NCBI RefSeq assembly: GCF_900102915.1
Contig: NZ_FNGG01000007.1
Coordinates: 44,722 to 108,721, forward strand
From: Salinimicrobium catena
GTDB taxonomy: Bacteria > Bacteroidota > Bacteroidia > Flavobacteriales > Flavobacteriaceae
Reading direction: 5' to 3'
DNA length: 64,000 bases
Shown: positions 1-8,139 of the stretch, in pieces
How positions within the stretch are numbered: position 1 is the stretch's first letter
How the letters are laid out: every line of letters begins with the position of its first letter
Notes under the pieces: model-generated
Told to the model about the DNA's origin: nothing
Databases searched by the model: none
The model's input: the letters and a program-made list of their open reading frames with translations, nothing else
Program-made: the position numbers and the translations under genes

Positions 1-636
1 ACCTTTGATTTTCCAAAGAACCAGGAAGAGCAACAGGAGCCTGAAGAAGAGCCACGCATGGAGACTCCTAAACAGCAGGAGCCAAAGAAAGTGGTGCACA
101 GGCTTTTTGACGAGGAGTCAGACAGCAGAGAGCAAAATAAGCCGAAGGAACGTGCTGCACAGAGAGATCAGAACGGGGTGACCAGGTATTCTCTTAGCGA
201 CTATATGGAAGTAGAGGAGATGCTGAATTCCACTCCTAAGAACACTGCTCCTAAAAAAGAAGAGAAGCAACCGGAGCCCGAAATGAGCAAGCCTGCATAC
301 CAGGAACCTCAACCGGCAAAACCGGCACCTAAGCCCGAAAAGAAAGAGAATCAGGAGGAGGACGATGATCCTTTCAACAATCCTATCAACGAAACTTTGG
401 TAAAAAGGGCCGCGGAAAGAAGGGCGAAAATGAAGGAGTTTAATTACAAGTTCAGGAACAACATTTCAAAGATCGATGAGATCGAAAAACAACCTGCTTA
501 TAAGCGTCAGGGAATCAATCTTGACAATTCCCGACCAGGGGAGGAAAAGATCTCCAGAACCAGCCTAAATACTGGTGATGATGACGAGATCAGGTTCAGG
601 ACCAACAATTCCTTTTTACACGATAATGTAGACTAA
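1..636 (+). CDS. ftsZ: Cell division protein FtsZ, C-terminal part (5' end outside window)
   Basis: The frame is open from base 1, so the gene starts upstream and only the last 211 residues are seen. These form the long, charged, proline/glutamate/lysine-rich linker and the conserved end (IRFRTNNSFLHDNVD) that follow the GTPase domain in flavobacterial FtsZ. The GTPase core is not in the window. FtsZ polymerises into the division ring under the inner membrane, and the C-terminal peptide binds membrane anchors such as FtsA. A GatB/YqeY gene follows, as expected for flavobacterial division clusters. The call rests on the tail sequence and this neighbour; the linker itself is low complexity. Confidence 0.85.
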   Translation, partial: TFDFPKNQEEQQEPEEEPRMETPKQQEPKKVVHRLFDEESDSREQNKPKERAAQRDQNGVTRYSLSDYMEVEEMLNSTPKNTAPKKEEKQPEPEMSKPAYQEPQPAKPAPKPEKKENQEEDDDPFNNPINETLVKRAAERRAKMKEFNYKFRNNISKIDEIEKQPAYKRQGINLDNSRPGEEKISRTSLNTGDDDEIRFRTNNSFLHDNVD

Positions 637-660
637 TCTAACCAATATTAGTCCCCCCTT

Positions 661-697
661 AAACCCGAATCCATCCCCAGGGATTCGGGTTTTATTT
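661..697 (+). terminator. Intrinsic terminator after ftsZ
   Basis: A perfect 12-bp stem (AAACCCGAATCC with GGATTCGGGTTT, loop ATCCCCAG) followed by a T-rich tract, 25 nt after the ftsZ stop codon. Confidence 0.85.
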
Positions 698-729
698 TTA
701 TCTTCGCACTAAATAAATCCAAGCTTAAA

Positions 730-1179
730 ATGAGTTTACAGGAAAAAGTAATGACCGAGATGAAGGCTGCTATGCGGGCCAAAGACAGCAATAAACTGGA
801 GGCTCTTAGAGCCGTGAAAAGTGCGATCCTGCTGGCGCAGACCAATGCCGCGGGTAAGGACGGCCTTAATGAGGACGAAGAGCTTAAGCTGTTACAGAAG
901 CTGGTAAAACAGCGTAAGGAAAGCGCGGCCATTTACAAGGAGCAGGGGAGAGAAGACCTGGCCCAGCCCGAGCTTGACCAGGCAGCGGTGATAGAAAGCT
1001 TTCTTCCGGAGCAAATGAGCGAAGAAGAGATCGAAAAAGAGGTGGAGGCAATAATAGCCAAGACCGGCGCCACCGGCATGCAGGGCATGGGGAAAGTGAT
1101 GGGAATCGCTTCCAAGGAGCTTGCTGGAAAAGCTGACGGCAAGACCATTTCTATGATCGTAAAGAAGAAGCTTGCTTAA
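730..1179 (+). CDS. GatB/YqeY domain-containing protein
   Basis: 149 residues, the full length of the stand-alone YqeY family, which resembles the tail domain of the amidotransferase subunit GatB. The helical pattern, the QRKESAAIYKEQGREDLA segment (about residues 59-76), the ESFLPEQMSEEEI segment and the end with GMGKVMG and DGKTISMIVKKKL are typical. Its role is not established; a tRNA-linked function is inferred from the GatB resemblance. It lies directly downstream of ftsZ but behind a terminator, so it probably has its own promoter; TATCTTCG just upstream resembles a Bacteroidota -7 box. Confidence 0.9.
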   Translation: MSLQEKVMTEMKAAMRAKDSNKLEALRAVKSAILLAQTNAAGKDGLNEDEELKLLQKLVKQRKESAAIYKEQGREDLAQPELDQAAVIESFLPEQMSEEEIEKEVEAIIAKTGATGMQGMGKVMGIASKELAGKADGKTISMIVKKKLA

Positions 1180-1204
1180 ATAAGAAAAAGAATAGATCGT
1201 AAAG

Positions 1205-1232
1205 AAACCCCTGCTTAGCAGGGTTTTTTTTT
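1205..1232 (+). terminator. Intrinsic terminator after the YqeY gene
   Basis: Short GC stem CCCTG / CAGGG with loop CTTAG and flanking A/T pairs, followed by a run of nine T. Confidence 0.8.
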
Positions 1233-1420
1233 GCCTGAAGGTTTCCTACCAATTGGCGATAAACAGTTTGATACAATTCCAGGCCAGTATTATGTTTTTC
1301 GTGTTGATATTTTACTGTTTGTCAGCTTGTTAAGGTTTTTACCGGTATTGTTTAACAGAATTTTTCAATAATTCTGAGGTCCCTTTAGTAGCTTAGAAAG
1401 GCTTACAGGATCCCAATATT

Positions 1421-4400
1421 ATGAACTTTTCTACCTATACCCCGGCGTTATGCCTGCTCTTGTTCTTCTTTGGGGTTACCTATTCCCAGAAGAAGAACCC
1501 TTCTGTCTATCCTGAAAACAAGGAGAGGCTTCAAAGATTTTATTTAATAGGAGATACCGGACATAATTCATCCAAAGATGGGTTACCGGCATTAAACGCC
1601 CTTGACACTTTTCTTCAAACCGAAGAAAATACAGGGAGTGAATATGTTCTCTTCCTGGGAGACAATTTTCCCGGTATCAAAGAACTTCCCTGGTCTACCT
1701 CCATGCCGGGGCTTGAAAAATTTAAGGACCGGCACCTCTACATACCCGGAGAACAGGAATGGCAAAGAAAGGGTATTGAGGGGCTGAAGGAGACCCAATC
1801 CTTTTTAGAGGAAAAATACCAGAGAGAGGATGTTTTTGTGCCAAAACCGGGATGCGCTTTTTCTTTCATTGATATTTCAGACGAGGTTCATTTGATAGTT
1901 TTGAATACCCAATGGTTTTTGGCCGACTGGAATGAACACCCTTTAATTAATGATGATTGCCCAGAGATAAAAACCAGGGAAGCCATGTTCCTTGAGATCG
2001 AAACAGAGCTAAAAAAGAACCAGAATAAGACTACCATTTTTGCGCTTCATCACCCATTAAGGTCCAACGGAGTTCATGGAGGTAAATTTAGCTGGTCTTC
2101 CAATATCTTAAAAGAGGAAGGTTCCCTTCCGATACCTGTGGTAGGCCAGCTAGTGAATTTCTTGAGAACTAGCGGGGGTATTTCCCGCCAGGATATGGGG
2201 AATCCTCAGTATCGCAGTTTGGTCAACCGGCTGCAAACCCTCGCCGGACTCTGGGGAAAGGTGGTATTTGTCTCAGGTCATGATCATTCTTTACAATACC
2301 TGGAAGACGAAAATATTAAGCAGGTCGTGGCGGGATCGGGATCTTCAAAAGCATATGTGCGCCAAGATGCAAATACTCTTTTTGCCTCAGAAAAAGAAGG
2401 TTTTGCGGTACTTGATGTTTTTAAGGACGGTTCCTCCCAAATCAGGTTTTTTCGCAGTGACAATGGAAATCCAAATTTGCTGTACCAGCATCAGGTGTTC
2501 GAAAAAGAAGCAAGTTTTGACGTGCAGGAGCTTTCGGAGAGTTTTCCTGCAACTGTGAAGGCTTCTATTTATTCCGAAGAAGAAACTGATAAATCAGATT
2601 TTTACAGGAAATTGTGGGGAGACAGGTACAGGAAACTTTATGAACAACCTGTAAACGTACCGGTAGCCATACTGGACACGTTGTATGGAGGGTTGAAGCC
2701 TATGAGGTCTGGAGGGGGGCATCAAACCACCTCTCTAAGGGTTCGGGACACCACAGGAAGAGAATATAACTTCAGAATGTTGCGGAAGGACCCTACACAG
2801 TTCCTGCAGGCTACCGCCTTTAAGAACAAACCAATTGAAGAAATGTTTGAGGAAACCTTCGCAGCTAAGATGATTCGCGACTTTTTCACTGCCTCCCATC
2901 CCTATGCTTTTCTGGCTGTGCCCGTTCTTGCTGATGCGGCCGGAGTCTACCATACCAATCCTGAGATCTACTACTTGCCCAGGCAAAAGAGCCTGCAAGA
3001 CTATAATACCATTCATGGAGATGCCCTTTATATGATCGAGGAGCGGCCCGAGGAAAATTGGCTGGGATATGAAAGTTTTGGAGAACCCAACCACGATATC
3101 CAAAGCACAGATGGTATGTTTGATAGGTTGCGGCGCGATGAAAAATACAGCCTTGACGAGGCTGCTTATATAAGAGCCCGCATGTTTGACATGCTTATTG
3201 GAGATTGGGACCGGCACAATGACCAATGGCGATGGGCAGAAATAGAGCAGGAGAATGGAAACCGAATTTTTAAACCTATTCCCAGGGACAGGGACCAGGT
3301 CTTCTCAAATTTTGACGGGCTGGTGTTTGATAAATTAAGAAAGTTGATCGGCTTTATAAATCAGTTTGGTAAGTATGATACAGAGATAACCGATCTTGAC
3401 TGGTTTAACCGCTCTGCTGCCAATTTGGATCGAGTTTTGGTGCAAAGCTGTGGAAGACAGGAGTGGATCAAGCAAGCCGAATTCCTGCAAAAAGCAATTA
3501 CAGATGAGATCATTAAGGATGCTTTTTCTCGACTTCCCGAGGAGGCACAGGGAACTACCACTAATGAAATAATTGAGAACCTGAAGGGGAGAAAAGACAA
3601 TCTGGTAAAAATCGCCACAGAGTATTATGATCTAATTAGCGAAATAGGAATCATGACCGGAACAGATAAGGATGATTTCATTGATGTGGAACGACTGGAA
3701 AATGGCGACACTCACGTGCGTATTTCCCGCAATAAGGACGGTAAGAGAGAAGAGATAGTGAGTGAGCGAACCTTCAGGAAAATGGAAACTGATGAAATCT
3801 GGGTCTACGGGCTGGACGATGAAGATCAGTTTTACGTAAAAGGAGAAAAGAAACCCGGCATCAAAGTGAGGCTTATTGGCGGACAAAATAACGATGTGTA
3901 TACTCTATTTCAGGGTGCGGGAATCAGAGTTTATGATTACAAAACGAAAAAAAACAGGATAGAAGAGAACAGGGGCGGAAAGATCTTTCGCACAGATAAT
4001 TATCAAATTAATGTTTTTGATAAGAATCATAAGATCGTTCACAAGAAAAACCTGCTCCCGTATGTGGGCTATAACCCTGATAACGGAGTCATTCTTGGCG
4101 TTCAAACGTCATTCACCAAAAACAGCCTGGTACGTAAGCCTTTTACTGCCAAATACAGGATTAGCGCCGGATACTTTTTTGCTACAGGGGGATTTGAAGC
4201 AGCTTATTCGGGAGAATTTGCCTATCCTGAATTTAAATATAATTTTCTGGCTGGCGCAGATTATTCAAGTGCGAAAAATACCATCAACTTCTTTGGTTTT
4301 GGAAACGAAACCCAAAATTTGGACAATGTGTATTCCAGAGATTATAACCGAATAAGGGTAGAATCCTTCGGTGCTGAGGCAGGTTTGGTTCGTCGTAATC

Positions 4401-5080
4401 TCTACGGAAGCACCTTCACCTATAAAGCCCTCTTTGAAGGGGTAGAAGTCGAGGCCACCCCGGATAGGTTCATTTCGGAAGCCTTTCCAGAAAATGAAAA
4501 GTTCTTTGACCAGATGTTTTATGCCGGACTGGAGGGAGCCTACAGCTATGAAAGTGTGAACAGCAGGATAAATCCTTCCCGCGGACTTATTTTTCACTTA
4601 ACGGCCGGGGGTAAACTAAACCTTAAAGAGACGGGGCGACATTTTTATTATGTCAATCCTTTCCTGGAAGTATACACCCCTTTGACAGCAAACGAACGTT
4701 TGGTGCTCAACCCAAGATTGCAGTCACAACTAAATTTTAGAGAAGATTTTGAATTTTATCATGCCGCAACTTTAGGAGGCAAAACCGGCTTAAGGAGTTT
4801 TCGCCATGAGCGGTTTACCGGCACCCGTGCCTTTGCAGCCGGTACAGACCTTCGGTATAACTTTGAGACCATTAAAAATAATTTTTTACCGGTACAGGTT
4901 GGGGTGCTTGCCGGTTATGATCTTGGAAGGGTGTGGATGAATGAAAAAACCAGTGAAAAGTGGCATCATAGCTACGGGGGCGGATTTTGGTTAGCAATAG
5001 CTGAAGCTGCAGGAGAAGTGAATCTATTTCATGGAAAAGAAGGATTCCGTTTTTCATTTGGTTTTCAAATGGGCTTGTAA
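1421..5080 (+). CDS. Large surface protein: calcineurin-like phosphoesterase + kinase-like region + Omp85-type barrel
   Basis: 1219 residues with an N-terminal signal peptide (hydrophobic residues 8-20). Residues about 40-330 carry all metallophosphoesterase motifs: GDTGH (44-48), GDN (80-82), HH (210-211) and GHDH (286-289). Residues about 420-700 are a different domain: a glycine-rich strand-turn-strand (SGGG at 430-433, then RDTTGREYNFRMLRK) followed by LIGDWDRHNDQW (592-603) and DRD (623-625). This order resembles HipA/Fam20C-type atypical kinases, where D-R-H-x-x-N/Q is catalytic and a later Asp binds metal. The last 340 residues or so look like an Omp85/surface-antigen beta barrel ending in an aromatic/leucine strand (FRFSFGFQMGL). 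The phosphatase and barrel parts are well supported by motifs; the kinase-like reading is inference. It probably sits in the outer membrane with its enzymatic parts in the periplasm or at the surface. No operon partner. Confidence 0.75.
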   Translation: MNFSTYTPALCLLLFFFGVTYSQKKNPSVYPENKERLQRFYLIGDTGHNSSKDGLPALNALDTFLQTEENTGSEYVLFLGDNFPGIKELPWSTSMPGLEKFKDRHLYIPGEQEWQRKGIEGLKETQSFLEEKYQREDVFVPKPGCAFSFIDISDEVHLIVLNTQWFLADWNEHPLINDDCPEIKTREAMFLEIETELKKNQNKTTIFALHHPLRSNGVHGGKFSWSSNILKEEGSLPIPVVGQLVNFLRTSGGISRQDMGNPQYRSLVNRLQTLAGLWGKVVFVSGHDHSLQYLEDENIKQVVAGSGSSKAYVRQDANTLFASEKEGFAVLDVFKDGSSQIRFFRSDNGNPNLLYQHQVFEKEASFDVQELSESFPATVKASIYSEEETDKSDFYRKLWGDRYRKLYEQPVNVPVAILDTLYGGLKPMRSGGGHQTTSLRVRDTTGREYNFRMLRKDPTQFLQATAFKNKPIEEMFEETFAAKMIRDFFTASHPYAFLAVPVLADAAGVYHTNPEIYYLPRQKSLQDYNTIHGDALYMIEERPEENWLGYESFGEPNHDIQSTDGMFDRLRRDEKYSLDEAAYIRARMFDMLIGDWDRHNDQWRWAEIEQENGNRIFKPIPRDRDQVFSNFDGLVFDKLRKLIGFINQFGKYDTEITDLDWFNRSAANLDRVLVQSCGRQEWIKQAEFLQKAITDEIIKDAFSRLPEEAQGTTTNEIIENLKGRKDNLVKIATEYYDLISEIGIMTGTDKDDFIDVERLENGDTHVRISRNKDGKREEIVSERTFRKMETDEIWVYGLDDEDQFYVKGEKKPGIKVRLIGGQNNDVYTLFQGAGIRVYDYKTKKNRIEENRGGKIFRTDNYQINVFDKNHKIVHKKNLLPYVGYNPDNGVILGVQTSFTKNSLVRKPFTAKYRISAGYFFATGGFEAAYSGEFAYPEFKYNFLAGADYSSAKNTINFFGFGNETQNLDNVYSRDYNRIRVESFGAEAGLVRRNLYGSTFTYKALFEGVEVEATPDRFISEAFPENEKFFDQMFYAGLEGAYSYESVNSRINPSRGLIFHLTAGGKLNLKETGRHFYYVNPFLEVYTPLTANERLVLNPRLQSQLNFREDFEFYHAATLGGKTGLRSFRHERFTGTRAFAAGTDLRYNFETIKNNFLPVQVGVLAGYDLGRVWMNEKTSEKWHHSYGGGFWLAIAEAAGEVNLFHGKEGFRFSFGFQMGL

Positions 5081-5220
5081 ATCCAAAAAGGGCACTATTG
5101 CAGATGCCAGGGGGCATTATAAAAAGACGTTCTAATTTGTAGAATTTTCGGTTTTTAACTCCTGGTCCTTTCATAGGCCCCCGACAAATTAACACAGCAG
5201 CAGTTTTGGATATGTTTTCA

Positions 5221-5252
5221 TTGGTTTTGCAAGAACTTTTTGTGTAAATTGC
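5221..5252 (+). promoter_or_regulatory. Possible promoter of tRNA-Arg
   Basis: TTG (5221-5223), a 21-nt spacer, then TAAATTGC (5245-5252), close to the Bacteroidota consensus TTG-N19-21-TAnnTTTG and about 70 nt ahead of the tRNA. Confidence 0.4.
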
Positions 5253-5321
5253 GCCACTTTTAAGGCAGTCTTGTCTGTCGCCAGGCAGGGTTCACAACCG
5301 AAAGTCTTTGAAAAATTTATT

Positions 5322-5395
5322 GGCCGCGTAGTTCAACTGGATAGAATATCAGATTTCGGCTCTGAGGGTTGGGGGTTCGAATCCTCCCGCGGTCA
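5322..5395 (+). tRNA. tRNA-Arg (anticodon UCG)
   Basis: A full 74-nt cloverleaf without encoded CCA. Acceptor stem GGCCGCG / CGCGGTC with discriminator A; D stem GTTC / GAAT; anticodon stem TCAGA / TCTGA around loop TTTCGGC, so the anticodon is UCG, reading CGA; T arm GGGGG / CCTCC with loop TTCGAAT. Its 3' end is the integration site of the genomic island that follows: CTCCCGCGGTCACTT at its end recurs at 21596-21610. Confidence 0.95.
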
Positions 5396-5398
5396 CTT
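5384..5398 (+). repeat. attL core of the tRNA-Arg genomic island
   Basis: CTCCCGCGGTCACTT, covering the tRNA acceptor end plus three bases, is repeated exactly at 21596-21610. The integrase gene lies just inside. Such a repeat is what site-specific integration into a tRNA 3' end leaves behind. Confidence 0.8.
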
Positions 5399-5418
5399 TT
5401 TTTTAACATTTTTCCTGC

Positions 5419-5450
5419 AAAACCCTTGATTTTCAAGGGTTTTCATTTTT
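5419..5450 (+). terminator. Terminator downstream of tRNA-Arg (inside the island)
   Basis: Perfect 11-bp stem (AAAACCCTTGA with TCAAGGGTTTT, loop TTT), then a T-rich tail. It ends the tRNA transcript after integration replaced the original downstream sequence. Confidence 0.75.
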
Positions 5451-5488
5451 AATGATATTATAATGTATTGTTAAAAATGGAAATAAAA

Positions 5489-5507
5489 GTTCACAATTCG
5501 GTCAACA
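5489..5507 (+). repeat. Terminal repeat A, left copy
   Basis: GTTCACAATTCGGTCAACA, 19 nt, found again exactly at 21517-21535 and with two changes at 16690-16708. It lies about 90 nt inside attL and about 60 nt inside attR, in the same orientation, so it may be an integrase or excision-factor arm site. Confidence 0.7.
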
Positions 5508-5556
5508 CTTTTTTGTATATTGTTGTTGCGATTTAGTTATGGATCTTTTTGAGTAG

Positions 5557-5571
5557 TTGATTTGACTTTCG
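5557..5571 (+). repeat. Terminal repeat B, left copy, within a hairpin before the integrase
   Basis: TTGATTTGACTTTCG is repeated exactly at 16411-16425, and its last 13 bases recur at 21242-21254. Here its last bases overlap the left arm (TCGTCTT, 5569-5575) of an inverted repeat closed by AAGACGA (5596-5602), just ahead of the integrase start codon. A role in integrase regulation is possible. Confidence 0.6.
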
Positions 5572-5607
5572 TCTTATAAAGATGTTTCATTTTAAAAGAC
5601 GACAACT

Positions 5608-6903
5608 ATGAAAACCTCAAGTACCTTCTCCATCCTCTTCTGGATCAATTCCTCACGTCTTAGAAATAATCATGCTGGCCTATACGTCCGCATAACGTGC
5701 AATAGTAAACGGGTAAACATAAGTTTAAAAACTAAAGTCAAGAAAAATATTTGGGAAAGCAAAAAATCAAGAGCAAAAGGAAACTCTAAAGAAGCCAAAC
5801 AAATAAATCAATTGCTCCAGATCACCCGCTCACAGCTTTATCAGTGTTACGTTGATCTAAAACAGGAAGGGAAAACTATTTCAGCTGAATCTATCAAAAA
5901 GCGCTTTTTGGGTGAAGACCAGAAAAATTACACGTTAAGAGACCTCATTAACTATCATAACGAAAAAAACCAGAAGGTATTGAATAAATTCACCCTTCGG
6001 CATTATGAGACCACTCAAAGGTACCTGATGGAGTATATTCGAAAAGAATACAAAACGAAAGATATAGCTCTAAAAGAAATGAACTACAGTTTTGTAGTGG
6101 GGCTGGAAAGTTTTCTAAGAAATTATACTCCCAGGCATTATCAAAAATGTATTGGCCATAACGCCATTATGAAGCACATCCAGAGGTTGCGTAAAATGAT
6201 TACCCTTGCCTACCATATCGAATGGATAGAAAGAGATCCATTCGTCAAATTCAAACCCCGCATTTTGAAAAAGGAACGCGGCTTTTTAACTGAAAAGGAA
6301 ATAACTGCAATCGAGCGACTCCGGTTTCCCACAGAAAGGCTAGAGGTAGTAAGAGATCTGTTTATTTTTAGTTGTTATACCGGAATTTCGTTTGGGGATA
6401 TAATGCTTCTTTCTGCTGAAAATCTGATGAGCGGTGAAGATGGCAATGATTGGATTATCACCAAAAGAAAAAAAACATTAAATCCGGTTAAGATTCCCTT
6501 ACTTTCTAAGGCCCAAAGGATAATTTTGAAATACAGAGATTCTCCCAGGACTGTGGTTTATGACAGTCTGCTTCCAAGAATTTCCAACCAAAAGGCAAAT
6601 GCGTACCTCAAGGAAATCCAGGCCCAGGCAAAAATAAATAAGAAGCTTACCTTTCATTTAGCCCGTCATACGTTTGCAACTACTATTACTCTCTCCAATG
6701 GTGTTCCTCTTGAGACTATCTCAAAGTTACTCGGCCATTCGGAGCTGAGAACCACCCAGATTTATGCTAAGGTGGTTGAAAAAAAAGTTAGTGAAGATAT
6801 GATGAAGCTGCGGCAGAAAATTGACAGGGAACCTGAGCCGGAAATAGAGGAAGAATTCAATAGCAATGGAGTGGATTTTTGTTATCACTACAGGGAAAAA
6901 TAA
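5608..6903 (+). CDS. Tyrosine-type site-specific recombinase (integrase)
   Basis: 431 residues in the layout of Bacteroidota integrases: N-terminal arm-type DNA-binding segment (about 1-90), SAM-like core-binding domain (about 105-215) and catalytic domain (about 225-410). The C-terminal box HLARHTFAT, the LGHSELRTTQIYAKV segment with the nucleophilic Tyr, and YTGISFGDIMLL are visible. In the last motif the usual first catalytic Arg (TGxR) is replaced by Ser, as in the IntDOT group of Bacteroides conjugative transposons. It is the first gene inside attL and in the same direction as the tRNA, so it is the likely integrase of the proximal unit. The ATG at 5608 fits the start of the arm domain (SIL-FWINSSRLRNN). 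Confidence 0.92.
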   Translation: MKTSSTFSILFWINSSRLRNNHAGLYVRITCNSKRVNISLKTKVKKNIWESKKSRAKGNSKEAKQINQLLQITRSQLYQCYVDLKQEGKTISAESIKKRFLGEDQKNYTLRDLINYHNEKNQKVLNKFTLRHYETTQRYLMEYIRKEYKTKDIALKEMNYSFVVGLESFLRNYTPRHYQKCIGHNAIMKHIQRLRKMITLAYHIEWIERDPFVKFKPRILKKERGFLTEKEITAIERLRFPTERLEVVRDLFIFSCYTGISFGDIMLLSAENLMSGEDGNDWIITKRKKTLNPVKIPLLSKAQRIILKYRDSPRTVVYDSLLPRISNQKANAYLKEIQAQAKINKKLTFHLARHTFATTITLSNGVPLETISKLLGHSELRTTQIYAKVVEKKVSEDMMKLRQKIDREPEPEIEEEFNSNGVDFCYHYREK

Positions 6904-7630
6904 ATCAAATAACTCATGGAACTTACACTCTTGATGCATTAAATTACCCAAAAGAACCTTTGTTTCAGAGGGTTCGGAAAGGATATTACTAATATTCTTT
7001 TAAATATCTTATTCAATTACAGGCTAATCACCTGGCACACAGATGAATGGGCAATGCAACCGTGCGGAGCAGGTTGCCCTCTTGCTTTTCCTTATTCCTT
7101 CATCCAAGCATAAAAATTTTTAAAAGTAGACAAACCTGACCAGGAGATCAGGTAATCTGTTTAGAAACTTTTCTGACTTAGATTCGTTACTAAAAATACC
7201 TATTCTAATGATCTTCCTACCCTCGCCATAAGCTTCCCAGCCTTTATCGAAAAGGAGGTGTAAGGGAAAAAAAGAAAACGCTGCTTCCGACCATTTCTCC
7301 TTCACTAGCTTACTCTGTATCGCCATCCATTTTTTTACTGTTTATTAGAAGGATTTGAACTCAAAAATGATCTCAGCGACGGGGAAGAGGACAGACTATT
7401 ATGAAAAATAGCGAAGGAGGTGATACAAAATTTAGTTCAGGAAATTTTTTCTTCGTATTAGGTCAGAATTTTATTGCACTCTCCTATACCTCTTATTTGA
7501 CATGAATTCCTCTTAATAAAATGGTATATCCAAATTAGGGAGGGGAGATATTTCGAACTAGGTATTAAGAGAGAATAGTCAAAGATGGTATTACGGTAGA
7601 AGAATCAGGAGAAGGAGGAGCATTTCAGGA
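6904..7630. other. Intergenic region in island, no convincing gene
   Basis: About 730 AT-rich bases between the integrase and a small minus-strand gene. A 68-codon minus-strand frame (7120-7326) has no recognisable features. An AGGAGGTGATA stretch near 7415 resembles a strong ribosome-binding site but is not followed by a start codon. Probably decayed island sequence. Confidence 0.4.
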
Positions 7631-7819
7631 TCAATTGTCCCTGTGGCTTTCTAGAACTTCAAGCCCTTCACGGGTAAGAGTAATTTCTTCTGCATTAATC
7701 TCTATCATTTTCAACTCCACCAAATCATTTAAGTGAAGATTTAAATCCTGTTCTTCCAAGATCTCCTCAACTTGACCCTTGTTCAGAAGTTCTAAAAGCT
7801 TTATAAGATGGGGGGACAT
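7631..7819 (-). CDS. Small winged-helix-like hypothetical protein
   Basis: 62 residues, acidic, with alternating helices (HLIKLLELLNKGQVEEILEE) and an end (EEITLTREGLEVLESH) that looks like the wing and last helix of small winged-helix regulators. Nothing around it shows what it controls. The reading frame has no counterpart on the other strand. It may be a short regulator of the island or a remnant of a longer gene. Confidence 0.45.
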   Translation of the reverse strand: MSPHLIKLLELLNKGQVEEILEEQDLNLHLNDLVELKMIEINAEEITLTREGLEVLESHRDN

Positions 7820-8139
7820 AAAAATATACTATTTGTGTAAATTAAAGGTCGACGGACCATGTGATAATTCCGGAAGTGGAGCAGTTCAACTCACCAGCCG
7901 GTGAAAAACAGTTGGAGCATAGATCCAGGTATAGTCATACATAGCAGTAGATTCAACCATATTGTATACAAATTATAATTCAAATCTTATTAGAAAATTA
8001 CTTTTTCTCAATTTTAGAGATCAAAGAAAGTAGTCCAAGGTATAGAGGATAAGAAAATTTACGCGAAAATCCTTTGTTGTTGTTTTAGCATAAGGGGATA
8101 AAAAATAAATAAAAACTGAAGTCAAAGACCAAATCGAAT
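7820..8139. other. Intergenic region, nothing recognised
   Basis: About 320 AT-rich bases between the small gene and the 3' end of the acidic lipoprotein gene; no hairpin terminator or frame of interest seen. Confidence 0.4.

Noticed and set aside
7120..7326. 68-codon minus-strand frame after the integrase
   Set aside because: No recognisable features, isolated in an AT-rich decayed stretch.
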